Shown here: positions 8,431-17,438 of the stretch, piece after piece
Numbering within the stretch: the stretch's first letter is position 1
Layout: every line of letters starts with the position of its first letter
Assembly (NCBI GenBank): GCA_016706405.1
Contig: JADJJT010000003.1
Span: 1-64,000, forward strand
Direction of reading: 5' to 3'
Source of the DNA: Sphingobacteriales bacterium
GTDB taxonomy: Bacteria; Bacteroidota; Bacteroidia; Chitinophagales; UBA2359
Length of the DNA: 64,000 nt
The notes under the pieces: model-generated
Databases searched by the model: none
Seen by the model: only the letters and a program-made list of their open reading frames with translations
Told to the model about the DNA's origin: nothing
Position numbers and translations under genes: made by a program

Positions 8431-9597
8431 TTGTCTTCGTTTACAAATTATTTAAATTGTTTGCCCAAAAATCTTCATATTATTAGTTTTGATGTGCCTT
8501 ACCCACCAAATTACGGCGGCGCAATAGATGTTTTTTATAAAATTAAAGCATTGGCTCAGTGTGGGGTTCGTATTTATTTGCATAGCTTTTGTTACGGAAA
8601 TCGGTTGGCTGCCCCCGAATTAAATAAATATTGTAAGGCGGTTTATTATTACCCGCGTTTGGCTTGGTGGCAAATCAATTTTTATACCAAACCCTATATT
8701 GTTGCATCGAGGAATGGTAAGGACTTAGCCCAAAACATCAACAAAACATCAGGAGAAAATTTAGTTTTTTGCGAAGGTTTACATACAACAGGGGCTTTAG
8801 ACGTGGAGGAACTGTGTATGCTTCCATCTTTTATCCGGATGCACAATATTGAGTGGCAGTATTATGCAGGTTTGGCAGCATCAACCAAAAGTTTAGGACG
8901 AAAATTATACTATCGGCACGAAAGTTTTTTGTTAAAAAATTACGAATCAAATTTACTGCTGCAACATAAAAATGTGGCTGTTTATTGTATTACCGCACCC
9001 GATACAGATTATTATAAAAAGTTAGGGTTTGAGGCAAAATATTTACCACCATTTCATGGGTATGGTAAAATTACTTCAAAATTGGGGCGAGGTAATTATG
9101 CCTTATACCACGGCAATTTGCAAGTTGCCGAAAATGAAAAATCGGTTTTGTGGCTTATTGACAATATTTTTTCGAAAACTGAAATTCCACTTGTCATAAC
9201 AGGGCAAAACCCCAGTGAACTATTGTCGAAAGCAGCAGTCAAATACAGGAATGTAAAATTAATTGCAAATCCCACACAACATCAGTTAGCGCAGTTGATA
9301 GCCGATGCCCATGTACAGGTGTTACCTGGTTTTCAGGCTACGGGTATAAAATTAAAACTGCTACATGCGTTATTTGCCGGAAGATTTTGTTTAGTTACGC
9401 CTCAAATGGTGGCAAATACAACCTTGCACGAGGTTTGCCATGTAGCAGCACAACCCGGAAACTATTTATCTCAACTTGAATTTCTGTTTTTGCAAGACTT
9501 CGAACAAGCGCATATTGCGCAGCGCGAAAATCATTTATTGCCATATTTCGATGATATAAATAATGCCAAACTTTTAATAACTCAATTAGGATTATGA
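8431..9597 (+). CDS. Glycosyltransferase, GT4-like (GT-B fold)
   Basis: A cytoplasmic 388-residue protein. The N-terminal half opens with HIISFDVPYPPNYGGAIDVFYKIKAL, the acceptor-side pattern of GT4 enzymes with their glycine-rich loop. The C-terminal half has YHGNLQVAENEKSVLWL, PLVITGQNP and a donor-binding region with VLPGFQATGIKLKLLHALFAG, where the usual E-x7-E is replaced by a G-x-K-x-K-LL-A pattern also seen in related Bacteroidota enzymes. No membrane segment. The start is uncertain: no ATG precedes the conserved N-terminus, so TTG at 8431 or TTG at 8461 is used. Neighbours give no clue to the glycan made. Confidence 0.75.
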   Translation: MSSFTNYLNCLPKNLHIISFDVPYPPNYGGAIDVFYKIKALAQCGVRIYLHSFCYGNRLAAPELNKYCKAVYYYPRLAWWQINFYTKPYIVASRNGKDLAQNINKTSGENLVFCEGLHTTGALDVEELCMLPSFIRMHNIEWQYYAGLAASTKSLGRKLYYRHESFLLKNYESNLLLQHKNVAVYCITAPDTDYYKKLGFEAKYLPPFHGYGKITSKLGRGNYALYHGNLQVAENEKSVLWLIDNIFSKTEIPLVITGQNPSELLSKAAVKYRNVKLIANPTQHQLAQLIADAHVQVLPGFQATGIKLKLLHALFAGRFCLVTPQMVANTTLHEVCHVAAQPGNYLSQLEFLFLQDFEQAHIAQRENHLLPYFDDINNAKLLITQLGL

Positions 9598-9611
9598 GGG
9601 TTGCGCATATA

Positions 9612-9647
9612 AAAAAGCCCTATCTGTGAAAGTAGAGACAGGGCTTT
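9612..9647 (-). terminator. Intrinsic terminator, chiefly for the PKD/Kazal gene
   Basis: Stem AAAGCCCT / AGGGCTTT (8 bp, 9614-9621 and 9640-9647) with partly paired inner bases. On the minus strand the stem is followed by six T residues, the normal terminator form. It lies between two convergent genes and may also stop readthrough from the glycosyltransferase gene. Confidence 0.75.
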
Positions 9648-9709
9648 GGACAATTTGTTAACCTTGATTAGTTTTAGGTACAAAAAGCGTTTATAAATGG
9701 TTTGGTTTT

Positions 9710-10453
9710 TTATCGGCTGGCTGTTTTAACCGTTTTAACTACTTTTATATTTTCGCAGTAGGTGCTTTGCTCGTTGGTTGCCGAGTTGGTTACAGTTAGG
9801 CACACATTGTAGTAACCAATTTCGGGGAAAGTAAATTTGGGATTTGTTTTTTTCGATTTGCCTTCTTTCCCAAACGACCATTGATAGGTATCATAACGGC
9901 CTGTTGATGCATTTTGAAAATTCACTTCTAAACCTTTAGTTTGGAAGGTAAATAAAGCTGCTATAATACCATTTTGTTTAGAGGGGCAGGGGCCTGGTTT
10001 CCAGCAAAGCATATCAAAATGTTTTTCGGCAAAACAAGCATTCATATAGGTTTCGTTATCGCAGCCACAAACAGGTTCCCAGTTAATATTACATTCATTA
10101 GGGTCGCCAATTTCTATCATTTTACAAGTTTTGTTGATTACCTCGCCGCTTGCCTTATCTTTGATAAACAAACAAACTTCAAAATGGCCTAAGGTGCGGT
10201 ATCTGTATTCAAAACTTTGCTCGTACATAACCGTACCGTCGCCCATTGTCCATTCAAAAGAAATTTCGCTATTTTGCGATTTATTGCCAAAATAGGCAAT
10301 AATGCCAGATACGTTATAGCTAAAATCAGTAACAACACCCTTGTATTTGTCTCCGCCTAAGTCCGAAGCATTATAGCCTTTGATTTGGGTTGCGCCCAAT
10401 AAAATACAAGAATTTATTGCTGTTAATATCGCTATGATAAAAATGTGTTTCAT
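9710..10453 (-). CDS. Secreted PKD-Kazal-PKD domain protein
   Basis: A 247-residue exported protein with signal peptide MKHIFIIAILTAINSCILLGA. A first PKD-like beta domain (about 40-115; FEWTMGDGT, Y-x-Y-RTLGHFEVCLFI) is followed by a cysteine-rich module, CNINWEPVCGCDNETYMNAC, with further Cys at C-W-K-P-G-P-C, which matches the Kazal-type PVCG-C-D-x-TY-x-N-x-C signature. A second PKD domain follows (YQWSFGKEG, GYYNVCLTVTN). No T9SS tail is evident. Start at 10453 is preferred because a TAAATTTG promoter lies just upstream and overlaps the longer GTG-initiated alternative. Function is unknown: binding and protease inhibition are both possible. Confidence 0.72.
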   Translation of the reverse strand: MKHIFIIAILTAINSCILLGATQIKGYNASDLGGDKYKGVVTDFSYNVSGIIAYFGNKSQNSEISFEWTMGDGTVMYEQSFEYRYRTLGHFEVCLFIKDKASGEVINKTCKMIEIGDPNECNINWEPVCGCDNETYMNACFAEKHFDMLCWKPGPCPSKQNGIIAALFTFQTKGLEVNFQNASTGRYDTYQWSFGKEGKSKKTNPKFTFPEIGYYNVCLTVTNSATNEQSTYCENIKVVKTVKTASR

Positions 10454-10471
10454 GTTGAGTAGATAATGGCA

Positions 10472-10479
10472 CAAATTTA
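10472..10479 (-). promoter_or_regulatory. -7 box of the PKD/Kazal gene
   Basis: The complement reads TAAATTTG, a perfect TAnnTTTG box, 18 nt before the ATG at 10453. This gives a leader of only about 10 nt and fixes the start. Confidence 0.55.
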
Positions 10480-10629
10480 CAGCTTATTTTTTAATTTCCT
10501 ACAGAATTTCTTCAGAAATCAAAACTTTTTTTTTACAATTTTAATAAGTTTATTAATTGTAGGCTGTAATATAGTGTGAAATTAGACTGTTGTACTATAA
10601 TAAAGTTTAATGTGCGCTTTGTTTTTAAT

Positions 10630-11259
10630 TTAGCGCTGCCATGCGATGGCTTGTATTTGGTTGGCAAAGCTTGCATATTCGTACTGCAAATTGCTTGCCA
10701 AAATAGTAATCCGGTTTTGGGTATATTGGTTTAACATTTGGTTGTACCAGTTTATTCCTGCAGCATCTAAATTATTGGTTGGTTCGTCTAAAAGTAAAAT
10801 GGGTGTGTTTGCAAAAAGGGCTAATGCCAGTTTAACCCTTTGTTTCATGCCCGAAGAATAATATTTCATTGGTTTATTTTTTGCTAAACTGCTAATTTCT
10901 AATAAATCTGTTGTTAGTGGAAGTTTAATATCCGGATAAAATGGCTTGAATACTGCTTGAAAATTTGATAATTCGGCCAAGTTTAGTTCATCCGGAAAAT
11001 AAACATACGGTGCTGCCCAAGCAATCTGTTTAAAATATAAGTTTGCCGGAACAAGTTGGTCATTCAGGTAAAACGCGATATCTCCGGAGCTTGGCGCTAA
11101 GTTTCCGGCTAATAATTGCAAGAGGGTTGATTTTCCGGAGCCATTCGGACCTAAAAGCGCGTAACGCTGGTTAGTCTCGAAACTTGCCGTAAAATTGCGA
11201 ACAACCCATTCGTTGGCGGTAAAGCGTTTACAAAGTTTTTGGGCCAACAGTTTAAACAT
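10630..11259 (-). CDS. ABC transporter ATP-binding protein
   Basis: A 209-residue stand-alone ATPase. Walker A is GPNGSGKSTLL (near residue 38), the Q-loop region is weak, the signature is YYSSGMKQRVKLALAL, Walker B is PILLLDEPTNNLD and the switch region is ILASNLQYEY, where the usual His is replaced by Asn. The short length and single ATPase domain resemble CcmA-like and ABC-2-type export subunits. No permease gene is adjacent. The ATG at 11259 starts 3 bp after the lpxA stop, so the two genes form an operon and may relate to envelope biogenesis. What it transports is unknown. Confidence 0.85.
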   Translation of the reverse strand: MFKLLAQKLCKRFTANEWVVRNFTASFETNQRYALLGPNGSGKSTLLQLLAGNLAPSSGDIAFYLNDQLVPANLYFKQIAWAAPYVYFPDELNLAELSNFQAVFKPFYPDIKLPLTTDLLEISSLAKNKPMKYYSSGMKQRVKLALALFANTPILLLDEPTNNLDAAGINWYNQMLNQYTQNRITILASNLQYEYASFANQIQAIAWQR

Positions 11260-11262
11260 GCT

Positions 11263-12132
11263 TTAATTTGCGTTATTGACTGAGGTTTTACTATTAACCG
11301 GGCCGCGCACTACACCATTACTTGCGCTTTTAATAAAGGTCAATATTTGTTGTTTTTCGGTACAATTGGGGTACTCGTTTTCAATGTAGTTTAATTTTTC
11401 GGCAGTCAATAAATTGGCTTTGTGGGTATAAAAGTCGGTATAAATGCGGTCAATCATTTCAATTGTTTCTGCCGAAAAGCCTCGTCTGTTTAAGCCTATC
11501 TGGTTAACACCAATAAATTGTAGGGGTTCGTTTGCCACCCGCACATAGGGCGGTATATTTTTTCGGACCAACGACCCGCCCGCAATAAAGGTGTGTGGGC
11601 CAATATGTATAAACTGCTGAACGGCAACCAAGCCCTCTAAAATTGCCCAGTCATCAATTTGAATATGGCCTGCCAAGGCTACGTTATTGGCCAAAATAAC
11701 ATGATTTCCCAACGAGCAATCGTGGGCAACGTGGCTGTAGGCCATAAGTAAACAATGACTGCCTACGCTTGTTTTGCCAGCAGCCGAAGTCCCTCTGTTT
11801 ACAGTTGCACATTCTCTTACGGTTGTAAAATCGCCAATCTCGGCGGTGGTAATTTCGTTGTTAAATTTAAGGTCCTGAGGTGTGCCAGCTATTACCGCAC
11901 CCGGAAAAATTTTACAGTTTTTGCCAATTCGGGTGCCATTCATTAAATTGGCATTCGGTCCTATCCAAGAATTATCGCCCACCACAACGTTGTCGTCAAT
12001 AAATGCAAATGGACTGATGGTAACATCGTTGCCAATAATTGCATTAGGATGTATGTAAGATAGAGGCGAAATTCCGTTATGGTGCATAAACACACAGACA
12101 GGTAAAAAAATACTAAAATTCAATTTAGCCAT
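11263..12132 (-). CDS. lpxA: UDP-N-acetylglucosamine O-acyltransferase LpxA
   Basis: First step of lipid A synthesis: acyl transfer from acyl-ACP to UDP-GlcNAc. The N-terminal two thirds is a left-handed beta-helix of hexapeptide repeats (IHPNAIIGNDVTISPFAFI, IGPNANL, IGKNCKI, LGNHVIL). It has the catalytic-His segment AYSHVAHDC, then FIAGGSLVRKNIPPYVRV and the C-terminal helical part GVNQIGLNRRGFS typical of LpxA. The real start may be the second ATG at 12087 (MHHNGISPLSYIHP), because the first 15 residues are hydrophobic and atypical for this cytoplasmic trimer. No other lpx gene is adjacent; an ABC ATPase follows after 3 bp. Confidence 0.93.
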   Translation of the reverse strand: MAKLNFSIFLPVCVFMHHNGISPLSYIHPNAIIGNDVTISPFAFIDDNVVVGDNSWIGPNANLMNGTRIGKNCKIFPGAVIAGTPQDLKFNNEITTAEIGDFTTVRECATVNRGTSAAGKTSVGSHCLLMAYSHVAHDCSLGNHVILANNVALAGHIQIDDWAILEGLVAVQQFIHIGPHTFIAGGSLVRKNIPPYVRVANEPLQFIGVNQIGLNRRGFSAETIEMIDRIYTDFYTHKANLLTAEKLNYIENEYPNCTEKQQILTFIKSASNGVVRGPVNSKTSVNNAN

Positions 12133-12494
12133 TGCCTTTCTACTTAAATAATGGAGGCAAACAAAGCTAAATTGGAGGGCAAAGATACAAAAAACCTTTG
12201 CTTTAAGGTATATTTTTACGAACTATTTTGCCCGCAAAGGTTAGCATATATGTAATATAAAGTTTTTGACTTTGAAGTTGTTTAAAAATTAGGTTATTGA
12301 ACTAATTTAGAACTATGTGCCATTGAAGCAATTGCAAAACTAAGTCCTCTATAAATCTGTTTTACATTTTTGTAGCCTATTTTACCTCAATAGTTTCTGT
12401 ATCAAGTGTTTAAAACTGTCACACCTTTTAATACTTAAAAAAAATCTATGTGCCTATGTGGTTAATTATATGGGTTAATTCTTAAGCAACTTCT
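12133..12494. other. 362-bp gap holding the lpxA promoter
   Basis: No gene or RNA recognised. Its lpxA-proximal end contains the promoter boxes listed separately; the rest is A/T-rich with no repeat or hairpin that I could see. The 3' end of the helicase-nuclease gene lies at the right side, and no terminator hairpin is obvious. Confidence 0.5.
12162..12190 (-). promoter_or_regulatory. Promoter of lpxA-ABC operon
   Basis: Complement: TTG (12188-12190), an 18-bp spacer and TAGCTTTG (12162-12169), matching the Bacteroidota pattern. A second box, TATCTTTG, lies within the spacer (12180-12187). Transcription would begin near 12155. Confidence 0.5.
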
Positions 12495-15400
12495 TTAAAT
12501 ATTTACCTCTTCAATCCATGCGTTGTCAATGCCAATGTATAGCAGTTTAGCCAATACAACAGTGTAGCCCATTTTGGTTAAAATACGGGCGTAGTTTTTT
12601 ACTTGCCAGTGATGGTTTTTCCTTATGCCGTCGGGTGCATTGGGCGCAATGGTTTTAAAATCAATAATCACTGCCCGGTTTTCATTAATTAAAACCCTGT
12701 CGGGGCGGTATTGCTGGCCTTTGTCTATTAAGGCTTGCTCGGTTATAATTTCCCAACCTTGCGGTGGGTTAAACCAGTTAATTACTTCTTTAAAATTAAA
12801 AATTTGCTCAATTCTTTTATTTAGCGGAGCTTCATCGGCTTGGGTAATATGCCCTTGTGCTTTTAACTGACGCAGCACTTTTTGTAGCCTTTCGGGCGAT
12901 TGCAGGTTTTCTAAAACTTGATGCACTTTTTGCCCCATCGAAACGGCCTGTGCGCGGTTGGGGTCTAAAAGCATAAAAAACTGTTGGGCGTTCGAAGCTA
13001 ATTTTATTTTATGCGTTGCCGATGATTTTGCCGGATGAGTTGGCAAAATTTTGTTGGTATGATTATCATTCTCAGTATTGTCGGCTTGTTCACTTATTTT
13101 TTCATCCGGATTAAGATTTGGAGGCAGCGTGGGTTCGCCATAAGCAAAAAAGATGCTTTCAATGGCAGCATAATCGCCTGTTATTTTTTTAGAATCGGAA
13201 TATTCAAAATCCGGATGATTTAGAACTTGCACAAATAAATCTTGTATCGTTTTTAATGAGGCTGTGTCTTTCGAAGTTTTGCTTTTTTTAAGTGGTTTGC
13301 TAATAATATGCAGTTCGCGCTCTGCGCGTGTTAGGGCTACATATAAAATATTTAAATTGTCAACAATTTGTTGGTAAATCTCGTTTTGGTAATTTGTTTC
13401 AAAATGACTATCTCCTAACTCTTTGCCAAATTTTAAAGGCAGTGTTCCCATTTTGTTGTAGGGGTCAATATTTGCATCGGCCCAAATGATCGTATTTTTT
13501 TTTAATTCTATCGTATCCCAGTCGGCATAGGGCAAAATTACAACCGGAAATTCCAACCCTTTCGATTTATGAATGGTTAATATTTGCACAGCATTTAAAC
13601 CTTCGGGCAGTATTACCGATGGCGCATTTGTTAAATTGCTCCCCGTTGCCGGATGTAAACGCTCCCAATAAGCCAAAAAGGCCGGAAGGCGGGATATTTT
13701 ATTGGTTAAACACTCTAAAACAAAGTCTAAAAAGCGGCGCAAATAGGGGTCGTTACTGGTGTCGAGTTCAAAATAGGCGGTTATGTTTTCAACGAGTTCG
13801 TAAAGGGGTTGGCGTGCTAAAAATTGTTGGTTTTGTATAAAACTTGGTGGCAGTTTAGTGGCAAATATGCTCTTTGGGTCGTTTGCCTGAAGGTTAAAAT
13901 CAGTATAAACAAGGTGTAAAAATTCCGGGCTGGGTAATTCATTTATATATTGTAAATATTGGTATAATAGCTGTGTTCTATATATAGACTCAAGAGGTGC
14001 GTTTAAATATTTTAAAACCGATATTGTTAAACGAACGGTTGGCGAACCTGTTAAAAACAATGCTTCGCTTGAAATTACCGGTATTTTTGCATTGGTTAAC
14101 GATTTTGCTATTTGGGCACCGTGCGCATTTTTCCGGACTAAAATAGCTATGTCGGCGTATTGATATCCTTGTTTTTCTATTAATTTTTCAATCCGATTTA
14201 TTACCGCCTTTTCAATTTCCGGAATGGCTACTTCGCTTTCGGCGCTGCCCCAGCTTTCAGCCGAATCATATTTGTTGATTTCGGCATTTTCATTTGATAT
14301 TTCATTTTTGCTTTCTGTATCTTCTGTTGGTTTGCTGTCGGCGTTTTTAGTAACTGTTTCAAATGTTATATAACCGCCTTTGTTGTCGGTAGCTTCTTGC
14401 TTTACGTCTTCGTAGGCAGTTTTTATTTCTTTTATAAATAAGTTCTCTTGCCAATCGCTGTGGCTGCAAATTAGTTTTGTTGCAGTGGTAAAAAATGCGT
14501 TATTAAATGCAATAATATTTTGCCCACTGCGATAGTTGGTAGTTAGGTTTTTAATGTTTTTTTCCTCAACAAATGGCGATACTTTTTCGCCTAAATGTTT
14601 AGCGGGGGCTAAAAGCAAGTTAAAATTACCCCCTCGCCAACGGTAAATACTTTGTTTTACATCGCCTACCAGCAACGCCTCGTCGTTTTGCGACAAGGCG
14701 TTTTGCACTAAATACGCCAAACTATCCCATTGCGAGGTTGAGGTGTCTTGAAACTCGTCAATAAAAACATGTTTGTATTGCAGGCCGGCTTTTTCAAAAA
14801 TAAAGGCAAGCTCGCCCTGTAAAACACTGCGCATTAGTTTGCTGTTGTCGGCCAACAGCATAATATTTTGTTCGGTTCTGAATTGCGTTATTTTTTCTTT
14901 TAGTGCATTTAACAGTCCATAGCTATAAAAATTGCCCAAAATGGCTTTGGCAGTAAAATAATTTTTCTTGTGAACCTCTATAAAATTCATCATCGCCATA
15001 AACTCCGGATGCAAAAAATCTCGCACAAATTTTGCCAACTTGTAATCCTTACTTTTTTCTTTTGACAGCCACCCTTCAATATTATTATCTCTAAAAATAG
15101 CACTTAGCGTATTTGTTGGATTTGCAATTTTATCAAAATCACCTTCGCTAAAATATTTAAAAATATTAGCTGAACTGTTCTTAAAATCTTTTTGGGTAAA
15201 GCCATTCTCTTCAATTTCTTTTAAAACTTGTTTGCCCTTTTCAATTAATTCATTTTCAAAATTGCGGCGTATTTTTTGCAAACTATTTAAAAATTGTTTT
15301 AATTTATCAAAATGATGAGCCTGCATTTCGTTTTCGGTCTCTAATCCTTCTTCAAAATTTGAATTATTCGTTATGTAATCCCAAACAATATCATCAAGTA

Positions 15401-15965
15401 AATTTTTGCCCAAACTTTCAATATCAGAGGTTATTCTAAAACCTTTGTCCTCTTTCCATTTTTCAAGTGCAAACGAAACAATCCACTTTGTTAAATTGGG
15501 TTTGTCGTTATTGCCAATTTCGAGCAACAACAAAGCGGCAGCCTGTTCAATAGCCAAATTGCTATCAAGTAAAAGGTCGTATCCATAGGGCAATTTTAGT
15601 TCGCGGGTAAAACTGCGCAATAGTTGTTGAAAAAAGCTATCGATAGTGCAAACGCTAAACTCGCCGTAATTGTGTAAAATTAAGCTTAAGGCTTTGGCTG
15701 CGTTTTGCTGTACGGTTTGCAGGGTAAACGATGCCGGCAATAAGGATAAAAGTGCTTCGGCGTACTTTGGGTCGGTGTTTGCGGCTAATTGACCAAGTTT
15801 GCTTACAATGCGGTTTTTCATTTCGGCGGTGGCCTTATTGGTAAAGGTGATGGCCAAAATTTGCCGGTATTGATAAGGCGCGCGAACAACCAACCGAATA
15901 AACTCGCGGGTTAAAGTGTAGGTTTTGCCCGAGCCTGCCGACGATTTATAAATTTGTAAAGGCAC
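12495..15965 (-). CDS. AddA/RecB-like helicase-nuclease (UvrD family)
   Basis: A 1156-residue superfamily-1A helicase with a C-terminal nuclease, probably the AddA-like subunit of a double-strand-break end-processing complex. Motif I is SSAGSGKTYTL at the extreme N-terminus, Ia ITFTNKATAEMK, II FIDEFQDTS, III GDVKQSIYRWRGG, IV TNYRSG, V LTIHKSKGLEFPVV and VI ILYVALTRAERELHI. The last 200 residues hold the RecB-type PD-(D/E)XK nuclease pattern: VHQVLENL (motif His), YRPDRVLI, then VIIDFKT. An acidic, low-complexity insert (about residues 545-590) separates helicase motifs. Start is GTG at 15965. An AddB partner is not in this window. No Chi-binding prediction is possible from sequence alone. 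Confidence 0.88.
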   Translation of the reverse strand: MPLQIYKSSAGSGKTYTLTREFIRLVVRAPYQYRQILAITFTNKATAEMKNRIVSKLGQLAANTDPKYAEALLSLLPASFTLQTVQQNAAKALSLILHNYGEFSVCTIDSFFQQLLRSFTRELKLPYGYDLLLDSNLAIEQAAALLLLEIGNNDKPNLTKWIVSFALEKWKEDKGFRITSDIESLGKNLLDDIVWDYITNNSNFEEGLETENEMQAHHFDKLKQFLNSLQKIRRNFENELIEKGKQVLKEIEENGFTQKDFKNSSANIFKYFSEGDFDKIANPTNTLSAIFRDNNIEGWLSKEKSKDYKLAKFVRDFLHPEFMAMMNFIEVHKKNYFTAKAILGNFYSYGLLNALKEKITQFRTEQNIMLLADNSKLMRSVLQGELAFIFEKAGLQYKHVFIDEFQDTSTSQWDSLAYLVQNALSQNDEALLVGDVKQSIYRWRGGNFNLLLAPAKHLGEKVSPFVEEKNIKNLTTNYRSGQNIIAFNNAFFTTATKLICSHSDWQENLFIKEIKTAYEDVKQEATDNKGGYITFETVTKNADSKPTEDTESKNEISNENAEINKYDSAESWGSAESEVAIPEIEKAVINRIEKLIEKQGYQYADIAILVRKNAHGAQIAKSLTNAKIPVISSEALFLTGSPTVRLTISVLKYLNAPLESIYRTQLLYQYLQYINELPSPEFLHLVYTDFNLQANDPKSIFATKLPPSFIQNQQFLARQPLYELVENITAYFELDTSNDPYLRRFLDFVLECLTNKISRLPAFLAYWERLHPATGSNLTNAPSVILPEGLNAVQILTIHKSKGLEFPVVILPYADWDTIELKKNTIIWADANIDPYNKMGTLPLKFGKELGDSHFETNYQNEIYQQIVDNLNILYVALTRAERELHIISKPLKKSKTSKDTASLKTIQDLFVQVLNHPDFEYSDSKKITGDYAAIESIFFAYGEPTLPPNLNPDEKISEQADNTENDNHTNKILPTHPAKSSATHKIKLASNAQQFFMLLDPNRAQAVSMGQKVHQVLENLQSPERLQKVLRQLKAQGHITQADEAPLNKRIEQIFNFKEVINWFNPPQGWEIITEQALIDKGQQYRPDRVLINENRAVIIDFKTIAPNAPDGIRKNHHWQVKNYARILTKMGYTVVLAKLLYIGIDNAWIEEVNI

Positions 15966-16100
15966 AAATAAATATTAAATTAAAAATAATAGTTTGTTTT
16001 AAGAACTTAAAAAATATCCGGAATAAAGACAAATATAGCCCTGTTTTCTCTCAAATCCTATACACGATGTTATGTTATGTTGTGCCTCAATGCTTGGTTC

Positions 16101-17159
16101 TCATTCGCGGTAGGCTGCATAATTAATAAACTGAGTATCGGTAAGCGTTTGCAAAAAAGCTATCAACTGGGCTTTTTGCTGGTCGGTAATGACAAAACCC
16201 TTTAGCAAACTGCTTTTGTTTTCGTGGGGAAGTCCACCGCTTGCGTAGTGGTCAATAACCTCGTTTAGCGTTTTTATACTGCCGTTGTGCATATAGGGCG
16301 CAGTTAGGGCAATATTGCGCAGCGATGGCACTTTAAACAGGGCGCGGTCTTGTGGCAAATACGTCAAACGTGCCCGCCCCGAGTCGGCGTAGGTGATATA
16401 AAGTCCGTTGTTTTGAAAGCTATAATTGGTAAAATCGAACCCCGAATGGCATTTACTACAAGCTAATGAATCTGAAAAAAACAGATTTAACCCGGCAATA
16501 GCATCGGAGCTTAGTGCGTTAGGAATTTTTCGGTAAAAGTAATCGTCAAAAGGCGAACCGGCTGTTATAAAACTGCGCTCAAAAGCGGCTAAAGCACGAG
16601 TAATAACATAATATTCCAAGGGGCGTTGGTAGGCTTGCTGGCTTAGGTTTTGGTAGGTTGTATCGGCTATTATTCGAGGCAAGGCATCAACAATATTTAA
16701 ATCAAACTCGTTATGTTCGCCAAATGGGGCTAAGGCTTGTTTTTCGATGGTTGACACGCCTCCTTCGCGCATTAGGTATGGTTGCCAGGCCACATTGCCC
16801 AAGCTTGGTGCGTTTCTTGTGCCAAGGCGGCCATAGCTGCCTTTGCTAATAGCTACCGAATCGCTAAAAGCCAGCTCGGGCAAATGGCACGAGGCACAAG
16901 CAATACTAGTATCGGCAGAGAAGCGTTTCTCGTAGAAAAACTTTTTCCCCAAGGCAATCCGGATGCTATTGGGTTGGTTGTCTTCGGGGTAGTTTATTTC
17001 CGGAAACCATGCCGGGACAACGCCGGGCTCGGCCTTGGGATAAACCCCTGTGTTTTCAATTAAAGTTTCGTGCGTACAGCCACTAACAAAACAACTATAT
17101 AATAAAATACATGGCAGCCATAAGTACAAATTGCAATTATAAATTTTAGATGAAAACAT
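16101..17159 (-). CDS. Di-haem cytochrome c peroxidase (MauG/CcpA-like) lipoprotein
   Basis: A 352-residue exported protein with lipobox FVSGC (Cys28), so membrane anchored on the periplasmic side. Two c-haem motifs are present: CASCH at 88-92 and CSKCH at 234-238, the spacing of bacterial cytochrome c peroxidase/MauG proteins. GTRNAPSLGNVAW after the first haem and VPSLRNIALTAPYMHNGS after the second (axial Met candidate) are family hallmarks. It reduces hydrogen peroxide with electrons from a c-type cytochrome, or oxidises another partner; the sequence does not separate these. No maturation genes are nearby. It diverges from the large BNR-repeat gene across 279 bp. Confidence 0.9.
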   Translation of the reverse strand: MFSSKIYNCNLYLWLPCILLYSCFVSGCTHETLIENTGVYPKAEPGVVPAWFPEINYPEDNQPNSIRIALGKKFFYEKRFSADTSIACASCHLPELAFSDSVAISKGSYGRLGTRNAPSLGNVAWQPYLMREGGVSTIEKQALAPFGEHNEFDLNIVDALPRIIADTTYQNLSQQAYQRPLEYYVITRALAAFERSFITAGSPFDDYFYRKIPNALSSDAIAGLNLFFSDSLACSKCHSGFDFTNYSFQNNGLYITYADSGRARLTYLPQDRALFKVPSLRNIALTAPYMHNGSIKTLNEVIDHYASGGLPHENKSSLLKGFVITDQQKAQLIAFLQTLTDTQFINYAAYRE

Positions 17160-17438
17160 AAATTTAATTTTATTTGTGTATTTGTATTTTAGGTGTGAAT
17201 TTTACAACTTCTTAATTATCTCCGGATTTAGTGCTTTTCCGGATATATAATTGCCTTTTTTGTTTCTTCTTATTTGCCTGCTTTAATTTGTCTTTAACTT
17301 CATCAAAAAACCGTTGAAAATGTAAATTGAGTTTAAAAAACAACGCAATAATCGCATAAAATTAAGCCAAACCAACCAATTTTCCTACTTTACTCTTAAC
17401 TCTTTTTCTTACCTTAGTGCCAAAATTTTACTTTGCCT

